A DNA stretch of 64,000 nt from Muribaculaceae bacterium (GTDB lineage Bacteria; Bacteroidota; Bacteroidia; Bacteroidales; Muribaculaceae), in the NCBI GenBank assembly GCA_009775225.1, contig VSPE01000008.1, positions 10,929 through 74,928 of the forward strand, in the 5' to 3' direction. Below are positions 8,366-17,212 of this stretch, piece after piece. The translations under genes and the position numbers were made by a program. How positions within the stretch are numbered: position 1 is the stretch's first letter; the number at the start of each line of letters is the position of its first letter. Below the pieces are notes generated by a model that searched no databases, was not told where the DNA came from, and saw only the letters and a list, made by a program, of their open reading frames with translations.

Positions 8366-10093
8366 ATGAAACTACTTAAAATATTTATTGCAGTATCGTC
8401 TCTTACTGTTGGTGCGCCGACGTGGGCACAACAGGCATCGTCGGTGCTTTCGGTGTCGGATAACTCCATGACTCCCTCTATTGTGATGCCCGAAAGCTTC
8501 GAGACCGACACAAAGGCCATGCTGGAAAACTGGTATCTGAGGAACTATACCGTACTCGACTATAAGCCAGAGGGAAAGTCGGAGGGCGATTTCTCCGACG
8601 AAACTCTTCTTGAGCGTCTTGGCGCACTTCCCACCGAAATTGAGATGCCGTTGAACTCTGTGGTGAAAAACACTATAATGTTCTATGCGCGTCGCCGGCA
8701 GCTGGTGGAGAACATGCTTGGCCTCAGCCTTTACTACATGCCTATATTCGAGGAAGCGCTTGAGCGTCACAAGATGCCGCTCGAACTCAAATACCTGCCT
8801 GTTATAGAGTCGGCCTTGGTGCCGACAGCAGTGTCGAGGGCAGGAGCCGCCGGTCTGTGGCAGTTCATGCCGCCTACGGCCACAGGGCTGGGCCTGGAGG
8901 TAAATACTCTTGTAGACCAGCGCCGCGACCCTTATCTGGCTTCGGATGCTGCCGCCCGCTACCTCAAGCAGCTCTATCAGACATACGGTGACTGGTCGCT
9001 TGCTATCGCTTCGTATAACTGTGGCCCCGGCAACGTGAACAAAGCCTTGCGACGTGCAGGTGGCGGCAAGCATGACTTTTGGGAAATATACCCCTTCCTG
9101 CCGAAGGAAACACGCGGATATGTGCCTGCCTTTATTGCCGCTAACTATATAATGCGGTATCATAAAGACCACGGCATCTCTCCCGTGCTTGCAAAGCGTC
9201 CGATAGTTACCGATACAGTACACGTGAGCCGCCGTGTGCATTTCGACCAGATTTCGGAAGTGATGGATATTCCAATCGATGAGCTGCGTGCGCTAAACCC
9301 ACAGTTCAGAAAAGACATCATCCCTGGTGATATTCGCCCGTACTCTCTTGTTCTCCCTTCGCTGCAGGCCTATGCATATGTGGTGAACGAGGACTCGATT
9401 GTAAACCACAATGCGTCGAAATATGCGCGTCGCGGCGTTGTTGAGCCTGCCACAGGGGCCGTCTCGGGACGTGATTCACGCGGTGAGTATTACGACGAGG
9501 AGGTCATAAAATATCACAAGGTCAAGAAGGGCGAGACGCTGACCAAGATAGCCAAAAAATATGGTGTGACAGTGAGAGCTATACGCAAGCTCAATAAAGT
9601 AGGCAAAAGTGTAAGAGCCGGCAAGACTCTTAAAATCAAAACTGTTCAGCGCCGCTATAAACCGGCTCCTGTTTTAGAGCCTGAAGAAGTTAAGACTGCC
9701 GAACCCGAAACGCCGGTAGCTCAGCCGTCGGAGGCACCGTACGATAGTTGTGCTGTTGCGGCACCTGTCGATACTGTAGCTGCCGTGCCTGTAACTGAGG
9801 CTTCTGCCGTAGCTGCCGCTTTTGCGCAGAGCGCTGAAGCGGTGGAAGCCCCCGAGGAAAAGCCCTCCAAGGTCGAACCTGTGGCAGCTCCCGCCACGAA
9901 ACCCAAGAAGGAGACGGCCAAGCCTGCCACCAAACACAAGCCCAAGGCAGTAACGCATACCGTCCGTCGCGGTGAAAACTTGTCGAAGATAGCCAAGAAA
10001 TACGGAGTGTCCGTACAGGCTGTCAAGAAGGCCAATAATTTTGCAGGCGACCGTATACAAGTAGGGCAGAAAATAAAGATACCAGCCAAATAA
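8366..10093 (+). CDS. MltD-like lytic transglycosylase with two LysM domains
   Basis: 575 residues. After a signal peptide (about 1-21) comes a family-1 lytic transglycosylase domain with catalytic E148 in PVIESALVPTAVS and the motifs GLWQFMP and YNCGPGNVNKA. Two LysM domains bind peptidoglycan: one at about 381-428 (YHKVKKGETLTKIAKKYGV) and one at the C-terminus at about 530-574 (HTVRRGENLSKIAKKYGV). Between them lies a long linker rich in Ala, Pro, Glu and Val (430-520). The enzyme cleaves the MurNAc-GlcNAc bond with formation of an anhydro sugar in the periplasm. Confidence 0.92.
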   Translation: MKLLKIFIAVSSLTVGAPTWAQQASSVLSVSDNSMTPSIVMPESFETDTKAMLENWYLRNYTVLDYKPEGKSEGDFSDETLLERLGALPTEIEMPLNSVVKNTIMFYARRRQLVENMLGLSLYYMPIFEEALERHKMPLELKYLPVIESALVPTAVSRAGAAGLWQFMPPTATGLGLEVNTLVDQRRDPYLASDAAARYLKQLYQTYGDWSLAIASYNCGPGNVNKALRRAGGGKHDFWEIYPFLPKETRGYVPAFIAANYIMRYHKDHGISPVLAKRPIVTDTVHVSRRVHFDQISEVMDIPIDELRALNPQFRKDIIPGDIRPYSLVLPSLQAYAYVVNEDSIVNHNASKYARRGVVEPATGAVSGRDSRGEYYDEEVIKYHKVKKGETLTKIAKKYGVTVRAIRKLNKVGKSVRAGKTLKIKTVQRRYKPAPVLEPEEVKTAEPETPVAQPSEAPYDSCAVAAPVDTVAAVPVTEASAVAAAFAQSAEAVEAPEEKPSKVEPVAAPATKPKKETAKPATKHKPKAVTHTVRRGENLSKIAKKYGVSVQAVKKANNFAGDRIQVGQKIKIPAK

Positions 10094-10108
10094 TTAACAC
10101 ATAATACT

Positions 10109-12094
10109 ATGAAAATGAAACCAAAAAACGACGTGCCGGCGGCCGATGTCGACCCTGTTGACCTTCCGGAAAACGCCTTTGTCGAGCTTGGCGCCGACGA
10201 AGAGTACAGGCCGGTAATGCATCCGGCCCGCGAGTACGCCGAGGTGACGCCTTACTCTGTTATCACCGGTCTGATACTTGCTGTAATATTCAGTGCCGCA
10301 GCCGCCTATCTCGGTCTGAAAGTGGGCCAGGTATTTGAAGCCGCCATACCTATCGCTATAATAGCGGTGGGGTTGTCGGGCTGGCTTAAAAAGAAAGATG
10401 CTCTTGGTCAGAACGTTATTATACAGTCGATTGGCGCATGCTCCGGCGTGATTGTAGCCGGTACTATCTTTACGCTGCCGGCTCTCTATATCCTGCAATC
10501 CACCCACCCCGAAATCACTGTCAACTTCCTTGAAGTGTTCCTGAGCTCGCTCTTCGGCGGTGTGCTCGGTATATTATTCTTCATTCCGTTCCGTAAGTAC
10601 TTCGTAAAAGATATGCACGGCAAGTATCCTTTCCCTGAGGCTACAGCCACAACGCAGGTGCTTATCAGCGGACAGAGTGCCAAGAGCAACGAGGGCGGCG
10701 GTCAGGCCAAGCTGCTTGTGGTGGCTTCGCTCATTGGCGGTCTTTACGACTATATTGTAGCAACTTTCGGATGGTGGTCAGAGGTTGTGACTACTACAGC
10801 GTATACCTGGGGGCAGACTATTGCCGACAAGACCAAGTTCGTGTTCTCGTGCAATACAGGTGCGGCTGTGCTTGGCCTTGGCTACATTGTGGGCCTTAAA
10901 TATGCCTTTGTAATTTTCGCAGGCTCGATATTCGTATGGTGGTTCATCATACCTCTGATGGGCGCTTACGGTTCTGCTGAGATAGCTGCTCTGAGCGCTC
11001 CGCAGATATTTGCTGAGTATGCGCGTATGATAGGTATCGGCGGTATTGCCATGGCCGGCATCATCGGTATTGTAAAATCGCGCTCGATTATCGGCCAGGC
11101 CGTGGGACTTGCCGCGCGTGAGTTGAAAGGCGCCCCTGCTGATACAAAGACCATACGCTGGCAGCGCGATATCTCGATGAAGCACATTGCATACTTCTCG
11201 GCTATTGCGCTTCTCGGCGTGCTCCTCTTCTTCTGGTTCGGCGTGATACACACCTTTTGGCAGGCGCTTGTGGCATGGGTGGTCGTTACTGTTATCGCTT
11301 TCCTCTTTACCACTGTAGCCGCCAACGCAATTGCGATTGTGGGCAGTAACCCCGTGAGCGGCATGACTCTGATGACGCTTATCATTGCCTCTGGCGTATT
11401 CGTGGCTATCGGGCTTAACGGCACTTCCGGCATAGTTGCATCTATGGTTCTCGGTGGCGTGGTATGTACTGCGCTTTCTATGGCCGGAGGTTTTGTGACC
11501 GACCTTAAAATAGGCTACTGGCTTGGTTCCACTCCCCGTAAGCAGGAGAGCTGGAAGTTCCTCGGCACTCTTGTCTCTGCTGCTACTGTAGGTGCTGTGA
11601 TGCTGATGCTCAACAAGGTGTACGGCTTCACAGGCCCCGACGCTCTTGCCGCTCCCCAGGCAAATGCAATGGCTAAACTGATAGAGCCGATGATGATGGG
11701 TGGAGCCACTCCCTGGACACTCTATATCATAGGCGCTGTTCTCGCGCTTATACTCAACTGGCTCGGTGTGCCCGCGCTTGCATTCTGTCTTGGTATGTTC
11801 CTGCCTCTCCACCTCAATACCCCGATGCTTGTGGGCGGCCTTGTTAACTACTTTGTAAGCCGCAGCTCCAAAGATGCCGATGTATGCCGTGCCCGTACCG
11901 ACCGCGGAACACTTATCGCCTCGGGCCTCATTGCCGGCGGCGCTCTCTTCGGCGTATTTGCTGCTATCACTATCTTCTGTGGAGCCAAAGTACCGCAGAA
12001 CGGCGGCGACTTCGTGCCTCAGATACTCGGTTTGGTGGCTTACGCCCTCCTGATTGCATATTTCTACTTTGCTTCCTGCAAGGCTCGCAAGTGA
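10109..12094 (+). CDS. OPT-family oligopeptide/metal-chelate transporter
   Basis: 661 residues, with around 14-16 hydrophobic segments. Family motifs include SVITGLILAVIFSAAAAYLGLKVGQ near the start, the KYPFPEATATTQVL signature, and NPVSGMT in the middle. OPT proteins of this bacterial branch import oligopeptides or metal-chelate compounds using the proton gradient; the substrate here cannot be told from sequence. It lies 15 bases after the transglycosylase gene, and its stop overlaps the GTG start of the MATE gene. Confidence 0.9.
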   Translation: MKMKPKNDVPAADVDPVDLPENAFVELGADEEYRPVMHPAREYAEVTPYSVITGLILAVIFSAAAAYLGLKVGQVFEAAIPIAIIAVGLSGWLKKKDALGQNVIIQSIGACSGVIVAGTIFTLPALYILQSTHPEITVNFLEVFLSSLFGGVLGILFFIPFRKYFVKDMHGKYPFPEATATTQVLISGQSAKSNEGGGQAKLLVVASLIGGLYDYIVATFGWWSEVVTTTAYTWGQTIADKTKFVFSCNTGAAVLGLGYIVGLKYAFVIFAGSIFVWWFIIPLMGAYGSAEIAALSAPQIFAEYARMIGIGGIAMAGIIGIVKSRSIIGQAVGLAARELKGAPADTKTIRWQRDISMKHIAYFSAIALLGVLLFFWFGVIHTFWQALVAWVVVTVIAFLFTTVAANAIAIVGSNPVSGMTLMTLIIASGVFVAIGLNGTSGIVASMVLGGVVCTALSMAGGFVTDLKIGYWLGSTPRKQESWKFLGTLVSAATVGAVMLMLNKVYGFTGPDALAAPQANAMAKLIEPMMMGGATPWTLYIIGAVLALILNWLGVPALAFCLGMFLPLHLNTPMLVGGLVNYFVSRSSKDADVCRARTDRGTLIASGLIAGGALFGVFAAITIFCGAKVPQNGGDFVPQILGLVAYALLIAYFYFASCKARK

Positions 12095-13395
12095 AGCATA
12101 GAAAGGAGATACTTGCCATTGCGGTTCCGGCAATAATCTCCAATATAACGACACCGCTTCTCGGACTCGTCGATGTGGCCATTACCGGCCGCATCGGCGC
12201 TGCCGTTTATATCGGCGCCATTGCTGTCGGAGGCACCATGTTCAATATGCTTTACTGGCTGTTCGGCTTTCTGCGTATGGGCTCAAGCGGCCTCACTGCG
12301 CAGGCCTATGGAGCGTCGGATGCCCGCGGGCAGGCTCTTGTGCTGTGGCGCGCATTGCTCGTAGGGGCATTGGCCGGTATGGTCATGATTGGGCTGTCGC
12401 AGCCTTTGTGCTCGGTGGTACTCGGCTTTATGGATGCCGACGGTGCTACAGCCAGTCTTGCCGCGAGTTATTTCAGAATATGTATATGGGGTGCTCCTGC
12501 GGTAATGTGCACCTATGCATTGTCGGGCTGGTTCCTCGGCATGCAGGATTCGCGCTCTGCCATGTGGATGGCCGTAGCCACAAATGTTGCCAACATTCTG
12601 TTGAGCGGCACGCTTGTATTCGGGTTGCACATGAAGATAGAAGGAGTGGCTACGGGTACGCTCTGTGCGCAGTGGCTTGGTCTGTCTGTAGGCGCTGCCA
12701 TTGTGTACGTTCGCTATCGGCCGTCAGTGCCCGCGTTGCGCGATATCCTTGACCACCCGCGTCTTGTCGCTTTCTTTAAAATCAATGCCGATATATTTTT
12801 GCGTACGTGCTGTCTGGTGGCTGTTACGGTGTGGTTTACACATGCCGGTGCACTCTCGGGTGCCGACATTCTTGCCGCCAATGCCCTGCTGTTGCAGCTG
12901 TTCATGCTGTTCTCGTATTTTATGGACGGTTTTGCCTATGCCGGCGAAGCGCTTGCAGGCAAGTACTTTGGCCGCGGGGACAGAATCGAGATGTCGGGGC
13001 TTGTGAGGGAGCTTTTGCTTACAGGCCTTGGCTGGGCACTGGTATTCTCGGCGCTGTATGCTCTGTGTGGCGAATGGTTTCTGCGTATGCTCGCCGATGT
13101 CCCGTCGGTTGTGGATACGGCACGTGCCTATCTTGCATGGGCGGCCGTAATACCGCTGTGCGGCTTTCTCGCGTTTATATGGGACGGGATATATGTGGGC
13201 ATAACAGGCACACGTTCTATGCTTGTGGCAATGGCGGCAGCGCTGGTGGTGTTCTTTGGTGTATATGTCGGTTTGCGAGAGTATATGGGAAATCATGCAC
13301 TATGGCTCGCGTTCGATATTTATCTGCTTGTGCGCGGAGCGGTGGAGTGGCTGCTGTGGCGGCGAAATTTTTTTGAGAAAAATTTGGAGAATTGA
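12091..13395 (+). CDS. MATE-family multidrug/metabolite exporter
   Basis: 434 residues from the GTG at 12091, which overlaps the OPT stop as GTGA. A longer frame reaching upstream runs through OPT coding sequence and is rejected. About twelve membrane segments form two related halves, beginning ILAIAVPAIISNITTPLLGLVD with the family's VDVAITGR signature in the first helix. It is of the DinF-like branch and exports cationic or other small molecules driven by sodium or protons. A second MATE gene in this window (38.5 kb) is a pseudogene. Confidence 0.9.
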   Translation: MKHRKEILAIAVPAIISNITTPLLGLVDVAITGRIGAAVYIGAIAVGGTMFNMLYWLFGFLRMGSSGLTAQAYGASDARGQALVLWRALLVGALAGMVMIGLSQPLCSVVLGFMDADGATASLAASYFRICIWGAPAVMCTYALSGWFLGMQDSRSAMWMAVATNVANILLSGTLVFGLHMKIEGVATGTLCAQWLGLSVGAAIVYVRYRPSVPALRDILDHPRLVAFFKINADIFLRTCCLVAVTVWFTHAGALSGADILAANALLLQLFMLFSYFMDGFAYAGEALAGKYFGRGDRIEMSGLVRELLLTGLGWALVFSALYALCGEWFLRMLADVPSVVDTARAYLAWAAVIPLCGFLAFIWDGIYVGITGTRSMLVAMAAALVVFFGVYVGLREYMGNHALWLAFDIYLLVRGAVEWLLWRRNFFEKNLEN

Positions 13396-13406
13396 ACCCT
13401 TGTGCT

Positions 13407-13414
13407 TAACTTTG
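13407..13414 (+). promoter_or_regulatory. Promoter -7 element for the ncRNA
   Basis: TAACTTTG is a perfect TAnnTTTG match, with TTTG at 13383-13386 as the -33 element and a spacing of 20. No coding gene follows for over 400 bases. Predicted transcription start is near 13421. Confidence 0.7.
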
Positions 13415-13420
13415 CGTTAT

Positions 13421-13676
13421 AAAACCAAGGGCAAGAGAGCCTGAAAGTATACCACATCAAAGTAGATTGGGAAACTCGTCAATTATTCGTGAAATACCGA
13501 GACAAGCTTAGCCGACCGATGGCGGGCCTCAACGGCAACTTCTGTTGCCGAGCCTTTGAGCCGGAGGATTACAAAGGGCGGCGAGCGCTCAAATCCTGTC
13601 TTTTCGGAGTTTCATCGCATCCTTTGGTGTGGCCTTATAAAGGCGCCTCCTCGCGGAGTTGAGGTGCCTTTTTTTG
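13421..13676 (+). ncRNA. Structured non-coding RNA, rod-like, family not identified (possibly 6S-like)
   Basis: This gap has a perfect promoter at one end and an intrinsic terminator at the other and no open frame that looks coding. It folds well on paper. A 7-bp hairpin CGGCAAC/GTTGCCG with loop TTCT (13533-13550) sits at its midpoint and is extended by CTCAA/TTGAG. Further out, AGACA pairs with TGTCT, CCG with CGG, GAAACT with AGTTTC, and ACCA-AGG near the 5' end with CCTTTGGT near the 3' end, leaving a 20-base bulge on the 5' side. One long interrupted rod of about 250 nt recalls 6S RNA, but I see no family signature. It lacks the RNase P, tmRNA and SRP motifs I looked for. Confidence 0.65.
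13641..13676 (+). terminator. Intrinsic terminator of the ncRNA
   Basis: The stem AGGCGCCTC (13641-13649) / GAGGTGCCT (13661-13669) is followed by a run of T. It ends the transcript started at the promoter at 13407. Confidence 0.85.
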
Positions 13677-13840
13677 TTTTCGATACGCTGTGGTTACAGA
13701 TTTGTTACAACTGTAAAAAGTATGTAATTTCTATAATTCTTGTCAACAATATCGGTTCACAGGGGTTATATATGTAGTATGTGGGCAAGCCCCGATGCCG
13801 TGCCGGAAAGAATTATTAATTTTCAATATTATCACCTGTA
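13677..13840. other. Gap with a palindromic operator-like site
   Basis: An AT-rich gap before the 118-residue protein gene. It contains the interrupted palindrome TTACAG-N11-CTGTAA (13694-13716), which could be a regulator site. No clear TAnnTTTG element is visible. Confidence 0.3.
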
Positions 13841-14197
13841 ATGATTACCAGGAAAGTTATTCAGACATTATACAGCAAGTATCGCAAGCTCCCCGAGAGT
13901 CCTGACTGCCTTGATATGCCCTTGCTTTTTGACTATGCGGCCAAGCATCACAATATCACGGTCGATATGGAAGGGCCTGTAGACACTCTGGTAATTCGTA
14001 GCATTGCTTCGGATTCGCCTTTTCATCGCATTCCGCTTGAGCGTATTCATGCCATAGTTCCGTTCGAGGAGTGGATTGCGATAGTGCTACATTCGTCGAT
14101 AATTTTTCTGAGCCGCAAGGGGCCGAAGGTGAGTGTGCATGTGCGCACTGAGAATCCTTCGCTCTTCGACCGTGTCACCGATTTTTTTCGCAAGTAG
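13841..14197 (+). CDS. Conserved-looking hypothetical protein, 118 residues
   Basis: No family recognised. It is a soluble protein with alternating hydrophobic strands in the second half (IHAIVPFEEWIAIVLHSSI, then IFLSRKGPKVSVHVR), a predicted small alpha/beta fold, and no signal peptide or membrane helix. Codon use resembles its neighbours. Its last 23 bases overlap the end of the convergent small membrane-protein gene. The operator-like palindrome at 13694 lies upstream. Confidence 0.6.
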   Translation: MITRKVIQTLYSKYRKLPESPDCLDMPLLFDYAAKHHNITVDMEGPVDTLVIRSIASDSPFHRIPLERIHAIVPFEEWIAIVLHSSIIFLSRKGPKVSVHVRTENPSLFDRVTDFFRK

Positions 14198-14339
14198 GGC
14201 GACGGGTATTCTTTTTACACAACGAGGCTGCCGGGCATCCGCGACAAGGGTCGCGGCGCACCGGCAGAAATATTTTTATAAGGCCGAATATGGCAATTGC
14301 AATCAGCGCTCCGACGATAATCCATTCGAAGGTTTTCAT
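14175..14339 (-). CDS. Tiny Cys-rich single-pass membrane protein (FeoB-associated type)
   Basis: 54 residues from the ATG at 14339. One N-terminal membrane helix (FEWIIVGALIAIAIFGLIKI) is followed by a short basic tail with CRGCPAASLC and one more cysteine near the end. This is the layout of FeoB-associated Cys-rich membrane proteins, but no feoB is nearby. Its start overlaps the topoisomerase III stop as ATGA, so it is translated with topB. It could bind iron or another metal at the membrane. It is short, but the coupling and the cysteine pattern support it. Confidence 0.6.
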   Translation of the reverse strand: MKTFEWIIVGALIAIAIFGLIKIFLPVRRDPCRGCPAASLCKKNTRRPTCEKNR

Positions 14340-16396
14340 TTGCCTATTTTCTTTTTGAGCCGTGCGGGAGTGGTGTCGGCAGGGCACTCCTCGAAGCTGA
14401 GGCGGAATGTGCAACCGCTTCTGAACTCACTGCACCCGAAGGCGGCACGTCCTTTTACGATATGTCCTTTACCGCACACGGGGCAGACCACCTGTTCGAG
14501 TTTGGTGACGCGAGGTGCCCGGACTTTCTTGGGCTTTTCTTCGCCTCCTTTTGCGGCCTTTGCGGCTTTCTTTCTGTCCTCCTCACTTTCGGTGACGATG
14601 CGTCGGTTTGAGTTGTCGCTAAGCACGTTCAGCACAATCTGCCGTATCAGTTCGCTTATTTCGCGAATGAACATGGCAGGCGAATATGAGCCGCGTTCGA
14701 TTTGTCGCAGCTTGTTCTCCCAAATTCCGGTGAGCTTGGCCGATTTTAGCAGCTCCTCGTTTATTGTGGCGATGAGGTCGATACCGGCCTGCGATGCCAT
14801 GATGTTCTTGCGGTCGCGGTAAATATATCGGCGTTTGAAGAGAGTCTCGATGATAGCGGCGCGGGTCGACGGACGTCCGATACCGTTATCTTTCATTGCT
14901 TCGCGCAGCTCCTCGCTGTCGACCGTGCGGCCCGCTGTTTCCATGGCCCTCAGCAGAGTACCCTCGGTGTAATATTTCGGAGGCTGCGAGGTCTTTTTGG
15001 CGAGGAACGGTTTGTGGGGGCCGCTCTCGCCTTCGTGGAATACGGGCAGAAGCGACGAGCCTTCCTGATTGTCTTTATCGTCGGAGTTCTCTGCGCTGTC
15101 TTTTTCATCGTTGCTCTTGTACAGTGTGCGCCACCCCGGGTCGATGATTACTTTTCCCGTGGCTTTGAATTCGTAGTCGCCGCTCTTTGCCATTACGGTC
15201 GTGCCTTCGAAGATGCAGTCGGGGTAGAACGCCGCAATAAAGCGCATGGCGATGAGATGATACAGGCGCTTTTCGTCGCCCTCGATGCCTACGGGCGACT
15301 GGCCGGTGGGTATTATGGCATGGTGGTCGGTTACTTTCGAATTGTCGAAAATCTTCTTTGATTTGGGTATGGGCTTGGCCAGTATCGGCTCGGTAAGCGT
15401 CGCATAGGGCGTCATCTTGCGCAGCGTGGGCGCAATCTTGGGGTAGATGTCGTCGGAGAGGTAGGTGGTGTCGACGCGCGGGTAGGTGGTGAGCTTTTTC
15501 TCGTACAGGCTTTGTATAAGGCGCAAAGTCTGGTCGGCCGTCCATGCGAATTTTTTGTTGCACTCCACCTGCAGCGAAGTAAGGTCGAACAGGCGTGGAG
15601 GAGCCTCTCGTCCCTTTTTCTTTGCCACATAGGTGATTTCGAGCGGCAGCTCTGCCACCACATCTACGGCGCTTTGCCCGTCAGCCTCCTTCTCGAAGCG
15701 GTCGCCGGTATAGGTGAAGTTGGCATCGTGGTAGAGGGTGTGAAGCTCCCAGGAGTCTTTGGGTACGAACTCGGCTATTTCTTTCTGTCGCTTTACGATA
15801 AGGGCGAGAGTCGGAGTCTGCACACGACCTATTGAGAGTACATGCCCCGGTGCTGAATACTTGAGTGTGTACAGGCGTGTGGCATTAAGACCGAGTATCC
15901 AGTCGCCGATAGCTCGGGAGAGTCCTGCATAGAAGAGCTTGTCGTAATCGGTCTGAGGTTTGAGTTCTTTGAAGCCTTCTCGTATAGATTCGTCGGTGAG
16001 CGATGAAATCCACAGACGGCTCACGGGGCACTTCGTGTCGGCGAGCTTCATAACCCAGCGCTGTATCAGTTCGCCCTCCTGCCCGGCATCACCGCAGTTT
16101 ATCACCTCGTCGGCGTTTTTGATAAGGCTTTCAATGACTTTGAACTGCCGTTTTATGCCGTCGTCTTCGATGAGTTTGATGTCGAATTTTGCGGGAAGCA
16201 TGGGCAACGAACTTAGGGCCCACCGCTTCCATTGCGGTGAGTAGTCGTGCGGCTCAAGGAGGCAGCACAGGTGTCCGAAAGTCCATGTCACACGGTAGCC
16301 GTTACCTTCGTAGTAACCGTCGTGGCGCGAAGAGGCGCCGAGTATTGCGGCGATGTCTTTGGCTACCGAGGGTTTCTCGGTAATGCAGAGCTTCAT
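14336..16396 (-). CDS. topB: DNA topoisomerase III
   Basis: 686 residues. It is a type IA topoisomerase: the TOPRIM domain starts MKLCITEKPSVAKDIA, the acidic triad region reads GDAGQEGELI (102-111), and the active tyrosine is Y305 in LTTYPRVDT. A C-terminal zinc-ribbon-like segment (CPVCGKG ... GCSEF) is at about 641-665. TopB decatenates single-stranded or gapped DNA intermediates. Chromosomal and conjugative-element TopB look alike; here the setting (mazG, dsbD) is chromosomal. It lies 13 bases after mazG and overlaps the small Cys-rich gene. Confidence 0.95.
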   Translation of the reverse strand: MKLCITEKPSVAKDIAAILGASSRHDGYYEGNGYRVTWTFGHLCCLLEPHDYSPQWKRWALSSLPMLPAKFDIKLIEDDGIKRQFKVIESLIKNADEVINCGDAGQEGELIQRWVMKLADTKCPVSRLWISSLTDESIREGFKELKPQTDYDKLFYAGLSRAIGDWILGLNATRLYTLKYSAPGHVLSIGRVQTPTLALIVKRQKEIAEFVPKDSWELHTLYHDANFTYTGDRFEKEADGQSAVDVVAELPLEITYVAKKKGREAPPRLFDLTSLQVECNKKFAWTADQTLRLIQSLYEKKLTTYPRVDTTYLSDDIYPKIAPTLRKMTPYATLTEPILAKPIPKSKKIFDNSKVTDHHAIIPTGQSPVGIEGDEKRLYHLIAMRFIAAFYPDCIFEGTTVMAKSGDYEFKATGKVIIDPGWRTLYKSNDEKDSAENSDDKDNQEGSSLLPVFHEGESGPHKPFLAKKTSQPPKYYTEGTLLRAMETAGRTVDSEELREAMKDNGIGRPSTRAAIIETLFKRRYIYRDRKNIMASQAGIDLIATINEELLKSAKLTGIWENKLRQIERGSYSPAMFIREISELIRQIVLNVLSDNSNRRIVTESEEDRKKAAKAAKGGEEKPKKVRAPRVTKLEQVVCPVCGKGHIVKGRAAFGCSEFRSGCTFRLSFEECPADTTPARLKKKIGK

Positions 16397-16409
16397 TTGG
16401 CTGATATGT

Positions 16410-17210
16410 TTAGCGGCTTGCGCTCAAGGCGGTTTTGGCCTCGTTCCAGAGGCTGTCCATTTCGGCCAGAGTCATGTCTTTCAGCCTGCAGTTCTGTTCT
16501 TTGGCCTTGTTCTCGATGTAGTTGAAGCGCTCTATGAATTTACGGTTTGTGCGTTCGAGTGCATTTTCGGGGTTTATGCCGTATATGCGGGCGGCGTTCA
16601 CAATGCTGAAGAAGAGGTCGCCCATTTCAGCTTCTATTTCTTCTTCCGAGCCGGCTGCTATGGCCTGGCGAACTTCTGAGAGTTCTTCGTCTACTTTGTC
16701 CCATACCTGCTCGGGCTGCTCCCAGTCGAAGCCCACGTTGGCGGCCTTTTCTTGTATGCGGTACGATTTTACAAGCGCAGGAAGGGCCGCCGGTACTCCG
16801 GCGAGTACCGAGCGGTTGCCGTCTTTTTCCTTAAGCTTAAGCTGCTCCCAGTTTTGTGTCACTTCTTCGGCATTGTCTACGTGTACGGTGCCGAATACGT
16901 GCGGATGACGGAAGATGAGTTTGTCGTTGAGCGCGTCGCATACGTCCACGATGTCGAATTTACCTTTTTCATCACCAATCTTGGCGTAGAAGAGTATGTG
17001 CAGTAGCACGTCGCCCAGCTCTTTCTTGATGTCGGCGTCGTCATCGTTGAGGAGCGCCTGAGCGAGTTCGTATACTTCCTCGATAGTGTTGGGACGCAGG
17101 CTTTCGTTGGTCTGCTTGGCATCCCAGGGGCATTTTACGCGCAGAATATCGAGGGTGTCGATTACTCGTCCGAGTGCTTCTATTTTCTCTTGTCGTGTAT
17201 GTTGTTGCAT
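16410..17210 (-). CDS. mazG: Nucleoside triphosphate pyrophosphohydrolase MazG
   Basis: 266 residues with two MazG domains. The first holds the CPWDAKQTNESLRPNTIEE signature with the metal-binding EExxE and the following ELGDVLLH. The second has EVRQAIAAGSEEEIEAEMGD. It hydrolyses (d)NTPs to NMP and pyrophosphate, cleaning non-standard nucleotides or tuning alarmone levels. It lies two bases after dsbD and 13 before topB in the same operon. Confidence 0.93.
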   Translation of the reverse strand: MQQHTRQEKIEALGRVIDTLDILRVKCPWDAKQTNESLRPNTIEEVYELAQALLNDDDADIKKELGDVLLHILFYAKIGDEKGKFDIVDVCDALNDKLIFRHPHVFGTVHVDNAEEVTQNWEQLKLKEKDGNRSVLAGVPAALPALVKSYRIQEKAANVGFDWEQPEQVWDKVDEELSEVRQAIAAGSEEEIEAEMGDLFFSIVNAARIYGINPENALERTNRKFIERFNYIENKAKEQNCRLKDMTLAEMDSLWNEAKTALSASR

Positions 17211-17212
17211 TT

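Noticed and set aside
11884..12090. N-terminal extension of the MATE gene
   Set aside because: It runs through OPT coding sequence, is basic and unlike MATE proteins; the GTG at 12091 gives the normal start.
10778..12154. 458-codon minus-strand frame opposite the OPT transporter
   Set aside because: Composition is rich in His, Ser and Arg without any domain pattern; the plus strand has a clear membrane transporter.
13421..13676. RNase P RNA, tmRNA or SRP RNA as identity of the ncRNA
   Set aside because: No GAGGAAAGTCC-type P4 motif, no tag reading frame with CCA-type end, and length and shape do not fit SRP RNA.
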